A DNA stretch of 64,000 nucleotides from JABFRJ01 sp031374735 (GTDB taxonomy: Bacteria; Pseudomonadota; Alphaproteobacteria; Rhizobiales; Hyphomicrobiaceae). Below are positions 34,700 to 43,201 of this stretch, one piece after another. The stretch's first letter is position 1. Every line of letters starts with the position of its first letter. The stretch lies in contig JANMGQ010000156.1 in assembly GCA_031374735.1 (NCBI GenBank), positions 1 through 64,000 on the forward strand, given 5' to 3'. Below the pieces are notes generated by a model. It did no database searches. It was not told the DNA's origin and saw only the letters and a list, made by a program, of their open reading frames with translations. The position numbers were made by a program, and so were the translations under genes.

Positions 34700-35448
34700 T
34701 GATACCATCTCCCACCCCAGATGAAGCCATGCTTCTCGAAGATGGCGACGATCTCCATCGGTAGTCTGTTGCGATAAGGGATCGCTGCGCCTGGTTTGCC
34801 GCCGTCTCGCAGCCAGTACTCTGTGGTGGCTGTCGCGAGATCGATCGCGATGCCGTGGCCATGGGCGCTGACGCGCGTCGTGCCAGCGATCGGGCGGCAG
34901 ACATAGGTGCCGGCTGACGGAAACAGGTAGCGGTCGAACGACGCCGGCAGGGCGTCGAGTTCTGTCGAAACGGCCGCTAGTTTTTCCGCAGCACCATTGA
35001 CGGATGTGACTTTGAGTGTCTTGCCCGATTTCTTCGCCAACCACACGACATCTACCAGCTTGCCGGCGACGTCGTTTTTCATGCAGTCGCCATACATCTT
35101 GTTGAAGAAAGCGGCGTTGCGGGCACGGCCGGGATCGACATTGCGAGCGGGCGGAGTGATCGGCGTGCCGATCGGGTAGGGCATCGCAAGCATGTCTTTG
35201 ATGTCTGCCGTCGCCAGCAGACGTTCGTGCTCTTTGGCGCCGCGACCATCGTTGATCGGCATGCGCGTGCCGTCTTTCCAGACGAGATCATTGCCTTCGA
35301 TCCGATCCAGAAAATCCGGGTACGCTTTGATGAGGCGCTGGGCTGCGCCTGCAGGATCCGGCACCGACGAGTGTGCCAAGGGCGATTGAGCCCGGGCGTC
35401 GCCAGCGCTCATTAGCAAGAGCACGGCCGCGACTATCGAACGCTGCAT
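34648..35448 (-). CDS. M15-family D-Ala-D-Ala carboxypeptidase-like protein
   Basis: A 266-residue secreted protein (signal peptide SIVAAVLLLMSAGDARAQ). The C-terminal VanY-like M15 domain has SAHGHGIAIDL near 200, with zinc His and Asp, and HYDTMHFEYRPEL near 250, with the second zinc His. It would trim peptidoglycan stem peptides. ATG 35448 is preferred over ATG 35454 because AAGG lies 8 bases from the former and 2 from the latter. It overlaps the lipase-like gene tail to tail. Confidence 0.8.
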   Translation of the reverse strand: MQRSIVAAVLLLMSAGDARAQSPLAHSSVPDPAGAAQRLIKAYPDFLDRIEGNDLVWKDGTRMPINDGRGAKEHERLLATADIKDMLAMPYPIGTPITPPARNVDPGRARNAAFFNKMYGDCMKNDVAGKLVDVVWLAKKSGKTLKVTSVNGAAEKLAAVSTELDALPASFDRYLFPSAGTYVCRPIAGTTRVSAHGHGIAIDLATATTEYWLRDGGKPGAAIPYRNRLPMEIVAIFEKHGFIWGGRWYHYDTMHFEYRPELISVP

Positions 35449-35512
35449 CCCCATGACCTTTTGATCACCGACAGCACCAGCATCGTTTCACGTCTCTCGC
35501 CAAGCACAACGC

Positions 35513-35542
35513 CAACGGCCGGATCTCGCGATCCGGCCGTTG
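35513..35542. terminator. 13-bp hairpin between the response regulator and the peptidase
   Basis: A perfect 13-bp stem (35513-35525 with 35530-35542, loop TCGC) lies 21 bases beyond the regulator stop. No T-run follows on either side, so termination may be partial or need Rho. Confidence 0.5.
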
Positions 35543-35562
35543 GGTACATCAGGCGATGCGCA

Positions 35563-37074
35563 TTACACAACTTCGGCTTCGCGCTCTTCGAGGCCGTAGT
35601 CTTTCATTTTGCGATACAGCGTCGAGCGGCCGATGTTGAGGCGCTTGGCGACTTCCGTCATGTGACCGCGGTAGCGGCCGAGAGCCAGGCGGATCATGTC
35701 GGCTTCGATGTCTTCGAGACGACGGATTTCACCGCTATCGTCGACGGCCGGAATGCCGAGCGAACCACGCCCCGAGCCCATGGCCAATGTGTGCGGCACA
35801 GACTTTTCAGCGCCGAGCACGACTGGGCCGCTGATCACAGGCATGCGGACGACTTGGGCCGGTGCGGCTGGGACGTTGGCCTTGAAGCCATCGACGTGGG
35901 CTGCGATCTGCGGGAACTCGTCGACGCCGATTTCGTTGCTATCGCTGAGAACGACGGCGCGGAACACGGCATTTTCGAGCTGGCGCACGTTGCCGGGCCA
36001 TGAGTAGCCGGCCAACAGTTCAAGCGCTTCAGCCGATATGCTGGTGACGCGCTTGCCCTCTTCGGCCGCAAAGCGGGCGAGGAAGTAGCGTGCGAGATCC
36101 GTCACGTCTCCCAAGCGGTCGCGCAGCGGCGGCACGCGGATCGGGAACACGTTCAGGCGGTAGTACAGGTCTTCGCGGAACTTGCCGTCTTTGACCTGCT
36201 GGATCATGTCACGGTTGGTGGCCGAGATCAGGCGGAAGTTGACCTTCACCGACTTCTTGGAGCCGACCGGATCGATCTCGCCTTCCTGCAGCGCACGCAG
36301 CAGTTTCACTTGCGCGTCGAGCGGCAGTTCACCGACTTCGTCGAGGAACAGCGTGCCGCCGTCGGCCTCTTGAAACTTGCCGATGCGCTTGTCGACGGCG
36401 CCTGTGAACGAGCCCTTTTCGTGGCCGAACAGAATGCTTTCGACGAGGTTTTCCGGGATCGCGCCGCAGTTGACGACCACGAACGGCTTTTGACGGCGCT
36501 CGCTTTCGCCCTGCACGGCGCGGGCGATCAGCTCTTTGCCGACGCCGGACTCGCCTTCGATCAGCACGGGGATGTTCGACACAGCGGCGCGCTTGCCGTG
36601 TGCGATGACGCGCTGCATGGCTTCGCCACGCATGACGAGATCAGAAAATGTCAGCGTGCCTTCGTTTTTCTTCTTCAGGCGAGTGATTTCGCCTTGCAGC
36701 GCTTCGATCTTGAGAGCGCTTTTCAGCGACACTTCAAGACGCTCCGGGCTTGCCGGCTTGATAACGAAATCGACGGCACCAGCGCGCATCGCGTTGATGG
36801 CGGCATCGATCGAGCCGTGGGCGGTCTGCACGATGATCGGCGGCGTGCCAGGCTTCTCGGCCATCCGGGCAAGCACAGCCATGCCGTCGACGCCGGGCAT
36901 CACGAGATCGAGCAGAACGACGGAGATGGACCCGCTGTCGGGGCCTTCAAGGATTTGCAGGGCTTGTTCGCCACCCTGCGCGGTCTTGGCGTCATAGCCG
37001 AGACGTTTGACATTTTCTTCCAGCAGACGACGCTGAACTGGATCATCATCGACGATGAGGACGCGCTTAGCCAT
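35563..37074 (-). CDS. NtrC-family sigma-54-dependent response regulator
   Basis: A 503-residue regulator. The receiver domain (1-120) has the phospho-Asp in VVLLDLVMPGVDG near 56. The AAA+ domain (about 140-380) has Walker A GESGVGKEL near 174, sigma-54 contact loop GSFTGAVDKR near 220 (Ser replaces the usual Ala), Walker B GGTLFLDEVGELP near 236 and the R-finger region. The Fis-type helix-turn-helix is at the end (GHMTEVAKRLNIGRSTLYRKM). No histidine kinase is beside it, so its partner must lie elsewhere. It activates sigma-54 promoters. Confidence 0.92.
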   Translation of the reverse strand: MAKRVLIVDDDPVQRRLLEENVKRLGYDAKTAQGGEQALQILEGPDSGSISVVLLDLVMPGVDGMAVLARMAEKPGTPPIIVQTAHGSIDAAINAMRAGAVDFVIKPASPERLEVSLKSALKIEALQGEITRLKKKNEGTLTFSDLVMRGEAMQRVIAHGKRAAVSNIPVLIEGESGVGKELIARAVQGESERRQKPFVVVNCGAIPENLVESILFGHEKGSFTGAVDKRIGKFQEADGGTLFLDEVGELPLDAQVKLLRALQEGEIDPVGSKKSVKVNFRLISATNRDMIQQVKDGKFREDLYYRLNVFPIRVPPLRDRLGDVTDLARYFLARFAAEEGKRVTSISAEALELLAGYSWPGNVRQLENAVFRAVVLSDSNEIGVDEFPQIAAHVDGFKANVPAAPAQVVRMPVISGPVVLGAEKSVPHTLAMGSGRGSLGIPAVDDSGEIRRLEDIEADMIRLALGRYRGHMTEVAKRLNIGRSTLYRKMKDYGLEEREAEVV

Positions 37075-37397
37075 GTGAACTTACTCGACGCTACGAGATG
37101 GAACACTCGAACCCCCGAGCGCCCTACTCAAACTCCGTCTCGACGATCGATGACGGACTGTACGAAAAAGAGACTGCCCGAGATGCGTAAATGCTTCGTT
37201 TCGGAACGCACCGAAGCGACGCTTATTTTTTGGCCTGGACAGGAGCGCCAGAGAAAACGCGGCGTGGCGTCAGCGGCGTTCGGGTGGTCCAAGGGCAACT
37301 CTGACTGCGGCGTCCGGACAGACGACGCGAATGACCGGGTCATTCGCGTCGACTTCTGCTCTCTTGACGGACGAACCCCTCAACAAAACCGACCCCG
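37075..37397. other. upstream region of the response regulator
   Basis: No credible gene. It contains a 29-base palindrome at 37323-37351 (14-base arms around one central base), 250 bases before the regulator start. Confidence 0.45.
37323..37351. promoter_or_regulatory. 29-bp near-perfect palindrome
   Basis: Arms at 37323-37336 (CGACGCGAATGACC) and 37338-37351 are exact inverses with one central base. So short a centre favours a dimeric-repressor operator or an extruding site over an RNA hairpin with a loop. No known binding consensus is recognised. Confidence 0.45.
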
Positions 37398-37661
37398 TCA
37401 GACCTCCTCGCCTCTCACCATCTGGCGCGTGATCCGACGCTTTCCGTCAACGATGCGCAGAATCGCAATGTCCTTGTCGCCGCGACGGAGCAGCATCGTA
37501 AAGGGCAGCGTGATCGGCCAGGAGAGAACGCTGAGGCCGAGCTGCGGGCGCATACGGCTTGTGGCCGAAAACTGCGCGCCCTCGGCGTCTCCTCCGATCA
37601 GCGCGGCGCCTCCGGCGCTCCGTTGCCGATCGAAGTTCGTCAGGCATCCCGATGCCCGCAT
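37398..37661 (-). CDS. possible 87-aa hypothetical protein
   Basis: An ORF from ATG 37661 (MRASGCLTNFDR) to 37398 codes for 87 residues, ending KRRITRQMVRGEEV. It starts directly after the glnII terminator T-run. The C-terminal half (MLLRRGDKDIAILRIVDGK) looks protein-like, but no domain is recognised and no ribosome site is clear. Confidence 0.3.
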   Translation of the reverse strand: MRASGCLTNFDRQRSAGGAALIGGDAEGAQFSATSRMRPQLGLSVLSWPITLPFTMLLRRGDKDIAILRIVDGKRRITRQMVRGEEV

Positions 37662-37663
37662 CC

Positions 37664-37700
37664 CAAAAACAACTGTGGCGGCCCTGAGAGCCGCCACAGT
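37664..37700 (-). terminator. intrinsic terminator of glnII
   Basis: On the minus strand an 11-bp perfect stem (37700-37690 with 37682-37672, ACTGTGGCGGC type) is followed by TGTTTTTGG. It starts 31 bases after the glnII stop. Confidence 0.85.
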
Positions 37701-37731
37701 CACCGTTCGTTCAGTCTCAGGTCACAAACGC

Positions 37732-38775
37732 TCAGGCTGCGGCGACGGCTTTGACACCGCTGGTCGAAACGGCGCTGATCGTCTTCAGGATCTGCGACGC
37801 GATCTGATATGGGTCGCCTTGCGAGTTGGGGCGACGATCTTCGAGGTAGCCCTTGTAGCCGTTCTTGACGAAGCTATGCGGCACGCGGATCGATGCGCCG
37901 CGGTCGGCAACGCCATAGCTGAACGTGTTCCAGGGCGCCGTCTCATGCTTGCCGGTCAGGCGCTTCTCGTTGTCCGGACCATAGACAGCGATGTGCTCCA
38001 ACAGGTTCTTTTCGAACTCTTTCATGAGGGCTTCGAAGTAGGGCTTGCCACCGACCGTGCGCATGTACTCGGTCGAGAAGTTGGCGTGCATGCCCGAGCC
38101 GTTCCAGTCTGTGTCGCCGAGCGGCTTGCAGTGGAACTCGATATCGATGCCGTATGACTCGGTCAGGCGCTGCATCAGATAGCGGGCCATCCACATTTCG
38201 TCGGCTGCTCTCTTCGAGCCCTTGCCGAAGATCTGGAATTCCCACTGGCCTTTCGCCACTTCGGCATTGATGCCTTCGTGGTTGATGCCGGCGAAGAGGC
38301 AGAGCTCAAGGTGCTTCTCGACGATTTCACGGGCAACGGAGCCAACGTTGGAATATCCGACGCCGGTGTAATAAGGACCCTGCGGAGCTGGATAGCCTGA
38401 AGTCGGGAAGCCGAGCGGACGACCGTCCTTGTAGAAGAAGTATTCCTGCTCGAAGCCAAACCAGGCCCCGGCGTCATCCAGGATGGTCGCACGCTTGTTG
38501 CTCGCGTGCGGTGTTACGCCGTCAGGCATCATCACTTCACACATGACAAGCACGCCGTTGGCGCGCGCGCCGTCGGGAAACACTGCAACTGGTTTCAGCA
38601 CGCAATCGGACGAGCGGCCCTCGGCCTGCATCGTCGACGAGCCGTCAAAGCCCCAGAGCGGAAGCTGGTCCAGCGTCGGGAAGCTCTCATAGGCCTTGAT
38701 CTGGGTCTTGCCGCGCAGGTTTGGAACGGGCGTGTAACCGTCGAGCCAGATGTACTCGAGTTTATACTTCGTCAT
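37732..38775 (-). CDS. glnII: type II glutamine synthetase
   Basis: A 347-residue eukaryotic-like GSII that makes glutamine from glutamate, ammonia and ATP. The normal family start is MTKYKLEYIWLDGYTP, at ATG 38775, with AGGAGAGAGG just upstream. Motifs: LWGFDGSSTMQAEG near 42, FGFEQEYFF near 108, GINHEGINAEV near 158, the ATP loop around KPLGDTDWNGSGMHANFS near 220, and NEKRLTGKHETA near 265. The frame is open upstream to ATG 39102, adding a 109-residue Pro/Ala-rich segment. In rhizobia glnII is nitrogen-regulated; no clear sigma-54 or NtrC site was found. Confidence 0.93.
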   Translation of the reverse strand: MTKYKLEYIWLDGYTPVPNLRGKTQIKAYESFPTLDQLPLWGFDGSSTMQAEGRSSDCVLKPVAVFPDGARANGVLVMCEVMMPDGVTPHASNKRATILDDAGAWFGFEQEYFFYKDGRPLGFPTSGYPAPQGPYYTGVGYSNVGSVAREIVEKHLELCLFAGINHEGINAEVAKGQWEFQIFGKGSKRAADEMWMARYLMQRLTESYGIDIEFHCKPLGDTDWNGSGMHANFSTEYMRTVGGKPYFEALMKEFEKNLLEHIAVYGPDNEKRLTGKHETAPWNTFSYGVADRGASIRVPHSFVKNGYKGYLEDRRPNSQGDPYQIASQILKTISAVSTSGVKAVAAA

Positions 38776-39102
38776 AGGGGACCTCTCTCCTCTGGGTGTC
38801 GTTGATGTGTTTGTAGTTGTTGGGGCGACAGGCGTTGGAGCCGGCACGCTACGCGGCGGTGCAGGCCGATCGGTGCCCGCGATGGCACGTTGATGTGTCG
38901 CGGCGGTCGGGCTTGGTGCTGCAGGTGCTGCGGCTTCAACTTTTGGCGCAGGCGACGTTGGCTGTGGGGCGGGCGGCGCCGCTGCTTGCGGAGCTCCAGT
39001 AAGGGCAGGCGAAGCTGTAGCCATCGGAGCTGGGGCTGACGGCGGTGCCAATGCAGGAGCTGCTTTCGCTGACCGGCGCCACCGGCTGAACAATCCGAAC
39101 AT
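38776..39102 (-). other. in-frame Pro/Ala-rich extension upstream of glnII
   Basis: A 109-codon open stretch (MFGLFSRWRRSAKAAPALAP at its start) runs without a stop into glnII. It is low-complexity (Ala, Pro, Thr, Ser), with many GCA, CCA and ACA codons unlike neighbouring genes. It contains the glnII ribosome site. It could be an N-terminal extension, a separate reading frame, or non-coding DNA that happens to be open. Confidence 0.4.
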
Positions 39103-39353
39103 GCGCGTTCCCGTTATTCACCGATACGAACTGCAGATGATATATACTTGGGCTATCCTCTGAGTCGGTGCTTGCCCAGCACACCCGTGTGCGCCCGACG
39201 GTGTTCAGCAGATGCACTGCAAAGGAGCAAGTCTCTGAGTGCCCAATTAAAAGGCAATTATGCATATTTATTGGGCGACCTGTTTAAAAGCTTCGCAGAG
39301 CCATTACATGTAAAAGCGCTTCGTCTTCACGATATGCTTGAGGGACAAAGTCA
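39103..39353. other. divergent glnII/DUF2735 regulatory region
   Basis: An AT-rich patch (about 39115-39160 and 39240-39330) separates the two divergent genes. A promoter pair is expected but no consensus was firmly matched. A 69-codon frame starting TTG at 39148 overlaps the next start in ATGA; it is not supported enough to call. Confidence 0.4.
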
Positions 39354-39539
39354 ATGACCGAAAAGCACAGCACAGCCCAGGTTATCCCGTTCCCGGTCGT
39401 AGCCCGGCCCAACCGCCCCCCGACGCCGACACGCGACCTCGATATGGCTGAAAAATCGACGGTCGCAACGGTGGCTGTCGGCGATAGCTGGTATCATCAG
39501 GCTGCCATCGATGACGCCAGCGGATCGCTGCACCGATAA
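39354..39539 (+). CDS. DUF2735-like small protein
   Basis: A 61-residue protein (MTEKHSTAQVIPFPVVARPN) with a conserved-looking end VGDSWYHQAAIDDA. The QVIPFP and SWYHQAAI elements resemble DUF2735, small proteins found beside glnII in rhizobia, and it is divergent from glnII here. AGGGA precedes ATG 39354. No function is established; co-regulation with glnII is plausible. Confidence 0.6.
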   Translation: MTEKHSTAQVIPFPVVARPNRPPTPTRDLDMAEKSTVATVAVGDSWYHQAAIDDASGSLHR

Positions 39540-39672
39540 GCGCGCATCCCGCCGTGCTTTGAGGGACCATCTCGTGGTCGAGGTGGCGTGTGTTCAGGCT
39601 TGGCATTGTTCAAAACGTGCCGGCTCGATACCGTTGGCCGATCACTGAGCTGATCACTGAACGGAGAGCCCC

Positions 39673-40071
39673 ATGACCACTGTGCGCATCCTGACCGACG
39701 AGCAAGCCAGCCCCGAAGCCCGCACCGTCTTTGATGATATCCGCGCGACTCGCAAAACCGACTTCGTCAACAACGCCTGGCGCGCGATGGCCAACCACCC
39801 TGCCCACCTTGCCCGTCAGTGGGCGACGGCCAAGGACGTCATGGCGCCGGGCGCGATCGACGCGCTGACCAAGGAGTACATCTATCTGGCCGTGTCGATC
39901 ATGAACAATTGCGAGTATTGCATCCACAGTCACTCGCACTTCGCGCGCCAAAAAGGCATGACCGATAAGCAGTATTCGGAACTGCTGGCCGTCATTGACC
40001 TGGCAACAGCCGGCAATCGTATGATGACCGCGATGCAGGTGCCCGTCGACGAGGCGTTCAAGGTCAAGTGA
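39673..40071 (+). CDS. carboxymuconolactone decarboxylase/AhpD-family protein
   Basis: A 132-residue all-helical protein with the redox CEYCIHSHSHFAR motif near 78 (CxxC plus His), typical of AhpD-like hydroperoxidases rather than true CMD enzymes. The MANHPAHLARQW word near 41 is conserved in this group. GGAGAG ribosome site. Probably an alkylhydroperoxide reductant or related oxidoreductase; its electron donor is unknown. Confidence 0.85.
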   Translation: MTTVRILTDEQASPEARTVFDDIRATRKTDFVNNAWRAMANHPAHLARQWATAKDVMAPGAIDALTKEYIYLAVSIMNNCEYCIHSHSHFARQKGMTDKQYSELLAVIDLATAGNRMMTAMQVPVDEAFKVK

Positions 40072-40084
40072 TGGGTCCGGTGGT

Positions 40085-40146
40085 GTCTGACCTCGGGTCA
40101 GACCCCCGTACCCCCGAGCCGCGGCTCAGGTCGCGGCTCAATTTTT
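40085..40146 (+). terminator. two hairpins ending the AhpD-like transcript
   Basis: An 8-bp GTCTGACC/GGTCAGAC hairpin (40085-40103) is followed by an 8-bp GAGCCGCG/CGCGGCTC hairpin (40116-40139) and AATTTTT. The second is a good intrinsic terminator for the plus strand and overlaps the convergent gene's stop. Confidence 0.75.
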
Positions 40147-41079
40147 CAGCCAAGGCAGATCTGCGCGGTGCTGGACGCCGGGCAATCCGTCGTTGAGCGC
40201 CTGCTGCAAGAGGGCGGCGCCGGCCTGCTCGGCCACGCGCTCCGGCACGACCCACAGCGTGTAATCGTCGGCCACGATCGGGCGGCCACACGACAGGCGC
40301 CCCGTCTCGACCTTGCAGCTCATATCGGCGTAAGCGGGCATGGTGTTGCGGCGATCGTGGACCATAACTTTCAGGTCGACCGGTTGAAGGATGGCATCGG
40401 CGCCACTGACATCAACGCCGCGGAAGACACAGCCGGTGCTTTGATTGCAGGCGCCTGCACGTGCGCCAAAGGTGTTGGCCGGTCCGAGCGAGCGGCTGAG
40501 CGAGATGAAGCGTGAGGCGGTTTCAGTTCCGTTTGAGATGTAGCAGCCGTCGCGGGCGCACAGGATCGGGTCAGCCGTCTTTTCAAAGCGGCGGATGCCC
40601 TTGTTGCCCGGCGTCATCACCATCAGCACGGTGACGCGGCTGTCGTAAGCTGACTGCGGCGCGGTCTTGTGGCCCAGCGCCGAGCGCTGTTCCGGCGCAA
40701 TCGGCTGGCTGGGTTGGGCAACGATGACTTCTGTCGTCCAGGGCGTCTCCACCTGCGCCAAGGGGCGTGATGGGCGGCCAGCCTGCGCGCGGCGCAGCTT
40801 GTCAGACAGGCGCTGCAGTTCGGCCTGACGCTTGATTTCTTCGGCCTCTTTGGCCCCGGCGGATTTGTCTGAGAGTGAGCCGATGTTTACCTGGCCACTT
40901 TCGTAGCGCGCTTTTTCAAGCATTTCCTGCTCGTCGGCCGCCTGTCGCGCCTTATGAGCTGCGGCTTGATCGGCCCGTGCAACGGTCGACGCAACTGTCG
41001 ACATGCCGAGCACCGATGTAGCCAAGACGGCCGACATCGCAACCGCGCGTGACCGAACCCCCGTCAAGCGAATCATCAT
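40138..41079 (-). CDS. secreted protein of unknown function
   Basis: A 313-residue protein starting MMIRLTGVRSRAVAMSAVLA, a signal peptide that ends near VARADQ. Residues 35-90 are a charged helix rich in Ala, Glu, Lys and Arg (EEIKRQAELQRLSDKL). The C-terminal half holds several cysteines (ILCARDGCYISNG, GACNQSTGCVF, MSCKVETGRLSCG) that could form disulfides in the periplasm. GGAGAGG lies in front of the ATG. No domain is recognised. Confidence 0.75.
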   Translation of the reverse strand: MMIRLTGVRSRAVAMSAVLATSVLGMSTVASTVARADQAAAHKARQAADEQEMLEKARYESGQVNIGSLSDKSAGAKEAEEIKRQAELQRLSDKLRRAQAGRPSRPLAQVETPWTTEVIVAQPSQPIAPEQRSALGHKTAPQSAYDSRVTVLMVMTPGNKGIRRFEKTADPILCARDGCYISNGTETASRFISLSRSLGPANTFGARAGACNQSTGCVFRGVDVSGADAILQPVDLKVMVHDRRNTMPAYADMSCKVETGRLSCGRPIVADDYTLWVVPERVAEQAGAALLQQALNDGLPGVQHRADLPWLKN

Positions 41080-41389
41080 TGGCCCTCTCCGCCGCAACTT
41101 GCCCACTTCGCCCAAGCCCGCTTTTCAAAGCGACCCCGGAGGCCCCAAGACAAGTCACGGTTTGCGTGTGACTTGACATCAGGATTGCCCGAACTTTGTG
41201 GCGATAACATGCCGCAGCGCATCTGAACGACGACTGAACGATGATTTTATTGATATTTTACAACAACATAATGCACTCATAGCACCTTGGTCGGGTCGAT
41301 TTGACCGCCACAAATGGGCGTTCGGCTGCCGAAAACGGAGATCATTGCACAGGGCTCATTTTACATTTTCGACGAAACATTTGTGCATT
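41080..41389. other. AT-richer intergenic region
   Basis: About 310 bases with an AT-rich core (41230-41280, TTTTATTGATATTTTACAAC). No ORF, tRNA or clear hairpin was found. It ends the beta-propeller gene transcript and precedes the secreted-protein gene in the same direction, so it probably holds that gene's promoter. Confidence 0.4.
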
Positions 41390-42463
41390 TTAGCGCTCTA
41401 TTCGCTCGGGCGGAAGCACCACGCGCTGCACGTCGTGCCCGGTCGCCGTGTCAAAGATCAGCGCCAAGCCGGGCGATGCTTGAGGCAGCCAGACCTGCTC
41501 ACGATACAATGCCATCAGACGACCATCGGGCGAAAACCCAAACCTCCCGGCGTCTGGATGATCGCCAGCAGCTATTGGCAGGACCCAGCACCCCGTCGGT
41601 TGCAGTGTTGGCAGGCTCCAGGACTGCAGCTCCCAGGACTGATCCCTGGCCTTGTCCGCCTGCTGGCCCACGGCCCAAAGCGTGGACTCGGTCGCGTGGA
41701 TACGCACGACACCGTTATGAAATGCTGGCACGTGGGTGATTTTGCGGCCAGACGGTAGGGCCCATACCGCGATTTCGCCAACGGATCCCGTTGCAAGCTG
41801 TTGGCTGCCCGCAAAGGCAATGACGGCTTCGGTGAGGCTGCCGAAGGACGCCAGTTCATCCCCTGTATCGCGGCTCCAAAGTCGAACCGGGGCGGGCGCG
41901 CTGCGGACAGGCCCACGGTTCGCCTTTGACCACGTGGCGACCCAAGGCGCGCCCCGCGCGATTGCGACTTCGCCGGCAAAGTGAGCTGCGACGGGCACAC
42001 GCCGCAGCAACGTGCCGCCGGCCCAATCCCACAGTCGCACGGCGTCATCGAAGCCACGGCCGATGCTCGCGATCGTTGCGCCATCACTCACCATGACGGC
42101 GGCCCATCCCTCATCCGTAACGGTCCGCGGCGCCGCCGTCTCCTCGATCGGCCAGAACTCGATGGCCTGTCCTTTGCTGAAGCGACGCCGCTGGACATTG
42201 CCGATGGCGAGCGTCTTGCCGTCGTCAGAGAAGACGAGGCCGCCGGGGCCGTTTTGCTGCGCGCCGACGCTGATGGTGCGCCGCGTGGCGCCACTCGACA
42301 CATCGACCACGAGCACGTCGCGGCCATGGGCGACGGCGAGGGATTGGCCGTCACGCGAGAACACGACTTTTTCGTTGGCAATAGCGGGGGTAACGGCGGC
42401 AAGCGCGCTAACCATCGACGCTGCAGCGGCTCGCACGATTTTCGGAAGCGATGACGTTGGCAT
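41390..42463 (-). CDS. periplasmic WD40-like beta-propeller protein
   Basis: A 357-residue protein with a signal peptide (ASMVSALAAVTPAIA) followed by WD-like blades: VVFSRDGQSLAVAHG, LVFSDDGKTLAIGN, DDAVRLWDWAGG, APVRLWSRDTGDE, SVGEIAVWALPSG and FGFSPDGRLMALY. About seven blades fit the length. Propellers of this type scaffold other proteins. ATG 42463 is chosen; a GTG 9 bases upstream is possible. Confidence 0.78.
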   Translation of the reverse strand: MPTSSLPKIVRAAAASMVSALAAVTPAIANEKVVFSRDGQSLAVAHGRDVLVVDVSSGATRRTISVGAQQNGPGGLVFSDDGKTLAIGNVQRRRFSKGQAIEFWPIEETAAPRTVTDEGWAAVMVSDGATIASIGRGFDDAVRLWDWAGGTLLRRVPVAAHFAGEVAIARGAPWVATWSKANRGPVRSAPAPVRLWSRDTGDELASFGSLTEAVIAFAGSQQLATGSVGEIAVWALPSGRKITHVPAFHNGVVRIHATESTLWAVGQQADKARDQSWELQSWSLPTLQPTGCWVLPIAAGDHPDAGRFGFSPDGRLMALYREQVWLPQASPGLALIFDTATGHDVQRVVLPPERIER

Positions 42464-42609
42464 GACGGACACCCTGTCTCCGCCACATCCTGTGCCGTTG
42501 GCGCAGGTGTGTCACGGCAAGGAGCCGCATCGACCGGCACGACGCGATACCGGCGGACGCCGACGCTGAAGCAGTCCCTTGTTGGACGCCTGGTTCACAA
42601 AGGTATTCA

Positions 42610-43179
42610 TCATCCCACGATGGCCTTTGCGCTCGCGATGACAACCAGTGCGCACAGCGCCACCTTCGACATGGTCTCCATGGTGCCATCGATCAGGATG
42701 GCATGGACGACGCTGCCGATGACAATAACTGCAGCCAGTGCGGTATGACCGATGCGCCATGTGCGCGGCCGCAAATGGCGCCGCAGCAATGCCAACAGGG
42801 CCGCGGCGAACGTCGCCCACATCGCAACCACGCCCCAGGTAGCAAACGGCGTCGGCGATGCGAACAAGAGCGCATCGATCACATCCGGTGGGCTGGTGAT
42901 CCAGAGCGCTCCGACGTGGCCAACCACGGCCGCGACTACCAACCCGCCAATCCAGCGATGCGCATGTCTGCTGCGACGCGGCGACAGCCCTGGCAGAGAA
43001 CCACCGATCAGCACAGGCTGAACCAGCAACAGCCCGAGCGCAACGATGCCGGCAAAGCCGCCCGCGATATAGAGAGGGTGGCGCCAGGCGAGTTGCGGGC
43101 TCGCGACGGCTGCCGCCAGCGGCACCGCAATAGCCGCCACCAGGGCGGCCCAAATCAAGATAGACCGAGCCAAATACAC
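42610..43179 (-). CDS. ferric-reductase-like haem transmembrane protein
   Basis: A 189-residue membrane protein with six segments. His in HAHRWIGGLVVAAVVGHVGAL near 72-87 and HTALAAVIVIGSVVHA near 146-160 give the paired haem ligands of the ferric-reductase-like transmembrane domain. It starts at GTG 43179 (a TTG at 43173 has better ribosome spacing). It is adjacent to a Tat-exported intradiol-dioxygenase-like protein, 22 bases away, so it may pass electrons to that protein or to another periplasmic partner. Confidence 0.75.
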   Translation of the reverse strand: MYLARSILIWAALVAAIAVPLAAAVASPQLAWRHPLYIAGGFAGIVALGLLLVQPVLIGGSLPGLSPRRSRHAHRWIGGLVVAAVVGHVGALWITSPPDVIDALLFASPTPFATWGVVAMWATFAAALLALLRRHLRPRTWRIGHTALAAVIVIGSVVHAILIDGTMETMSKVALCALVVIASAKAIVG

Positions 43180-43201
43180 ATCCCCTTTGAACTCAGCTCG
43201 G

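Noticed and set aside
36310..38157. 615-codon plus-strand ORF
   Set aside because: It runs antisense to the NtrC-family regulator and glnII, whose domains are clear; its protein has no recognisable fold.
39148..39357. 69-codon frame with a TTG start upstream of the DUF2735-like gene
   Set aside because: It has no ribosome site and lies in the divergent promoter region; the ATGA overlap is probably chance.
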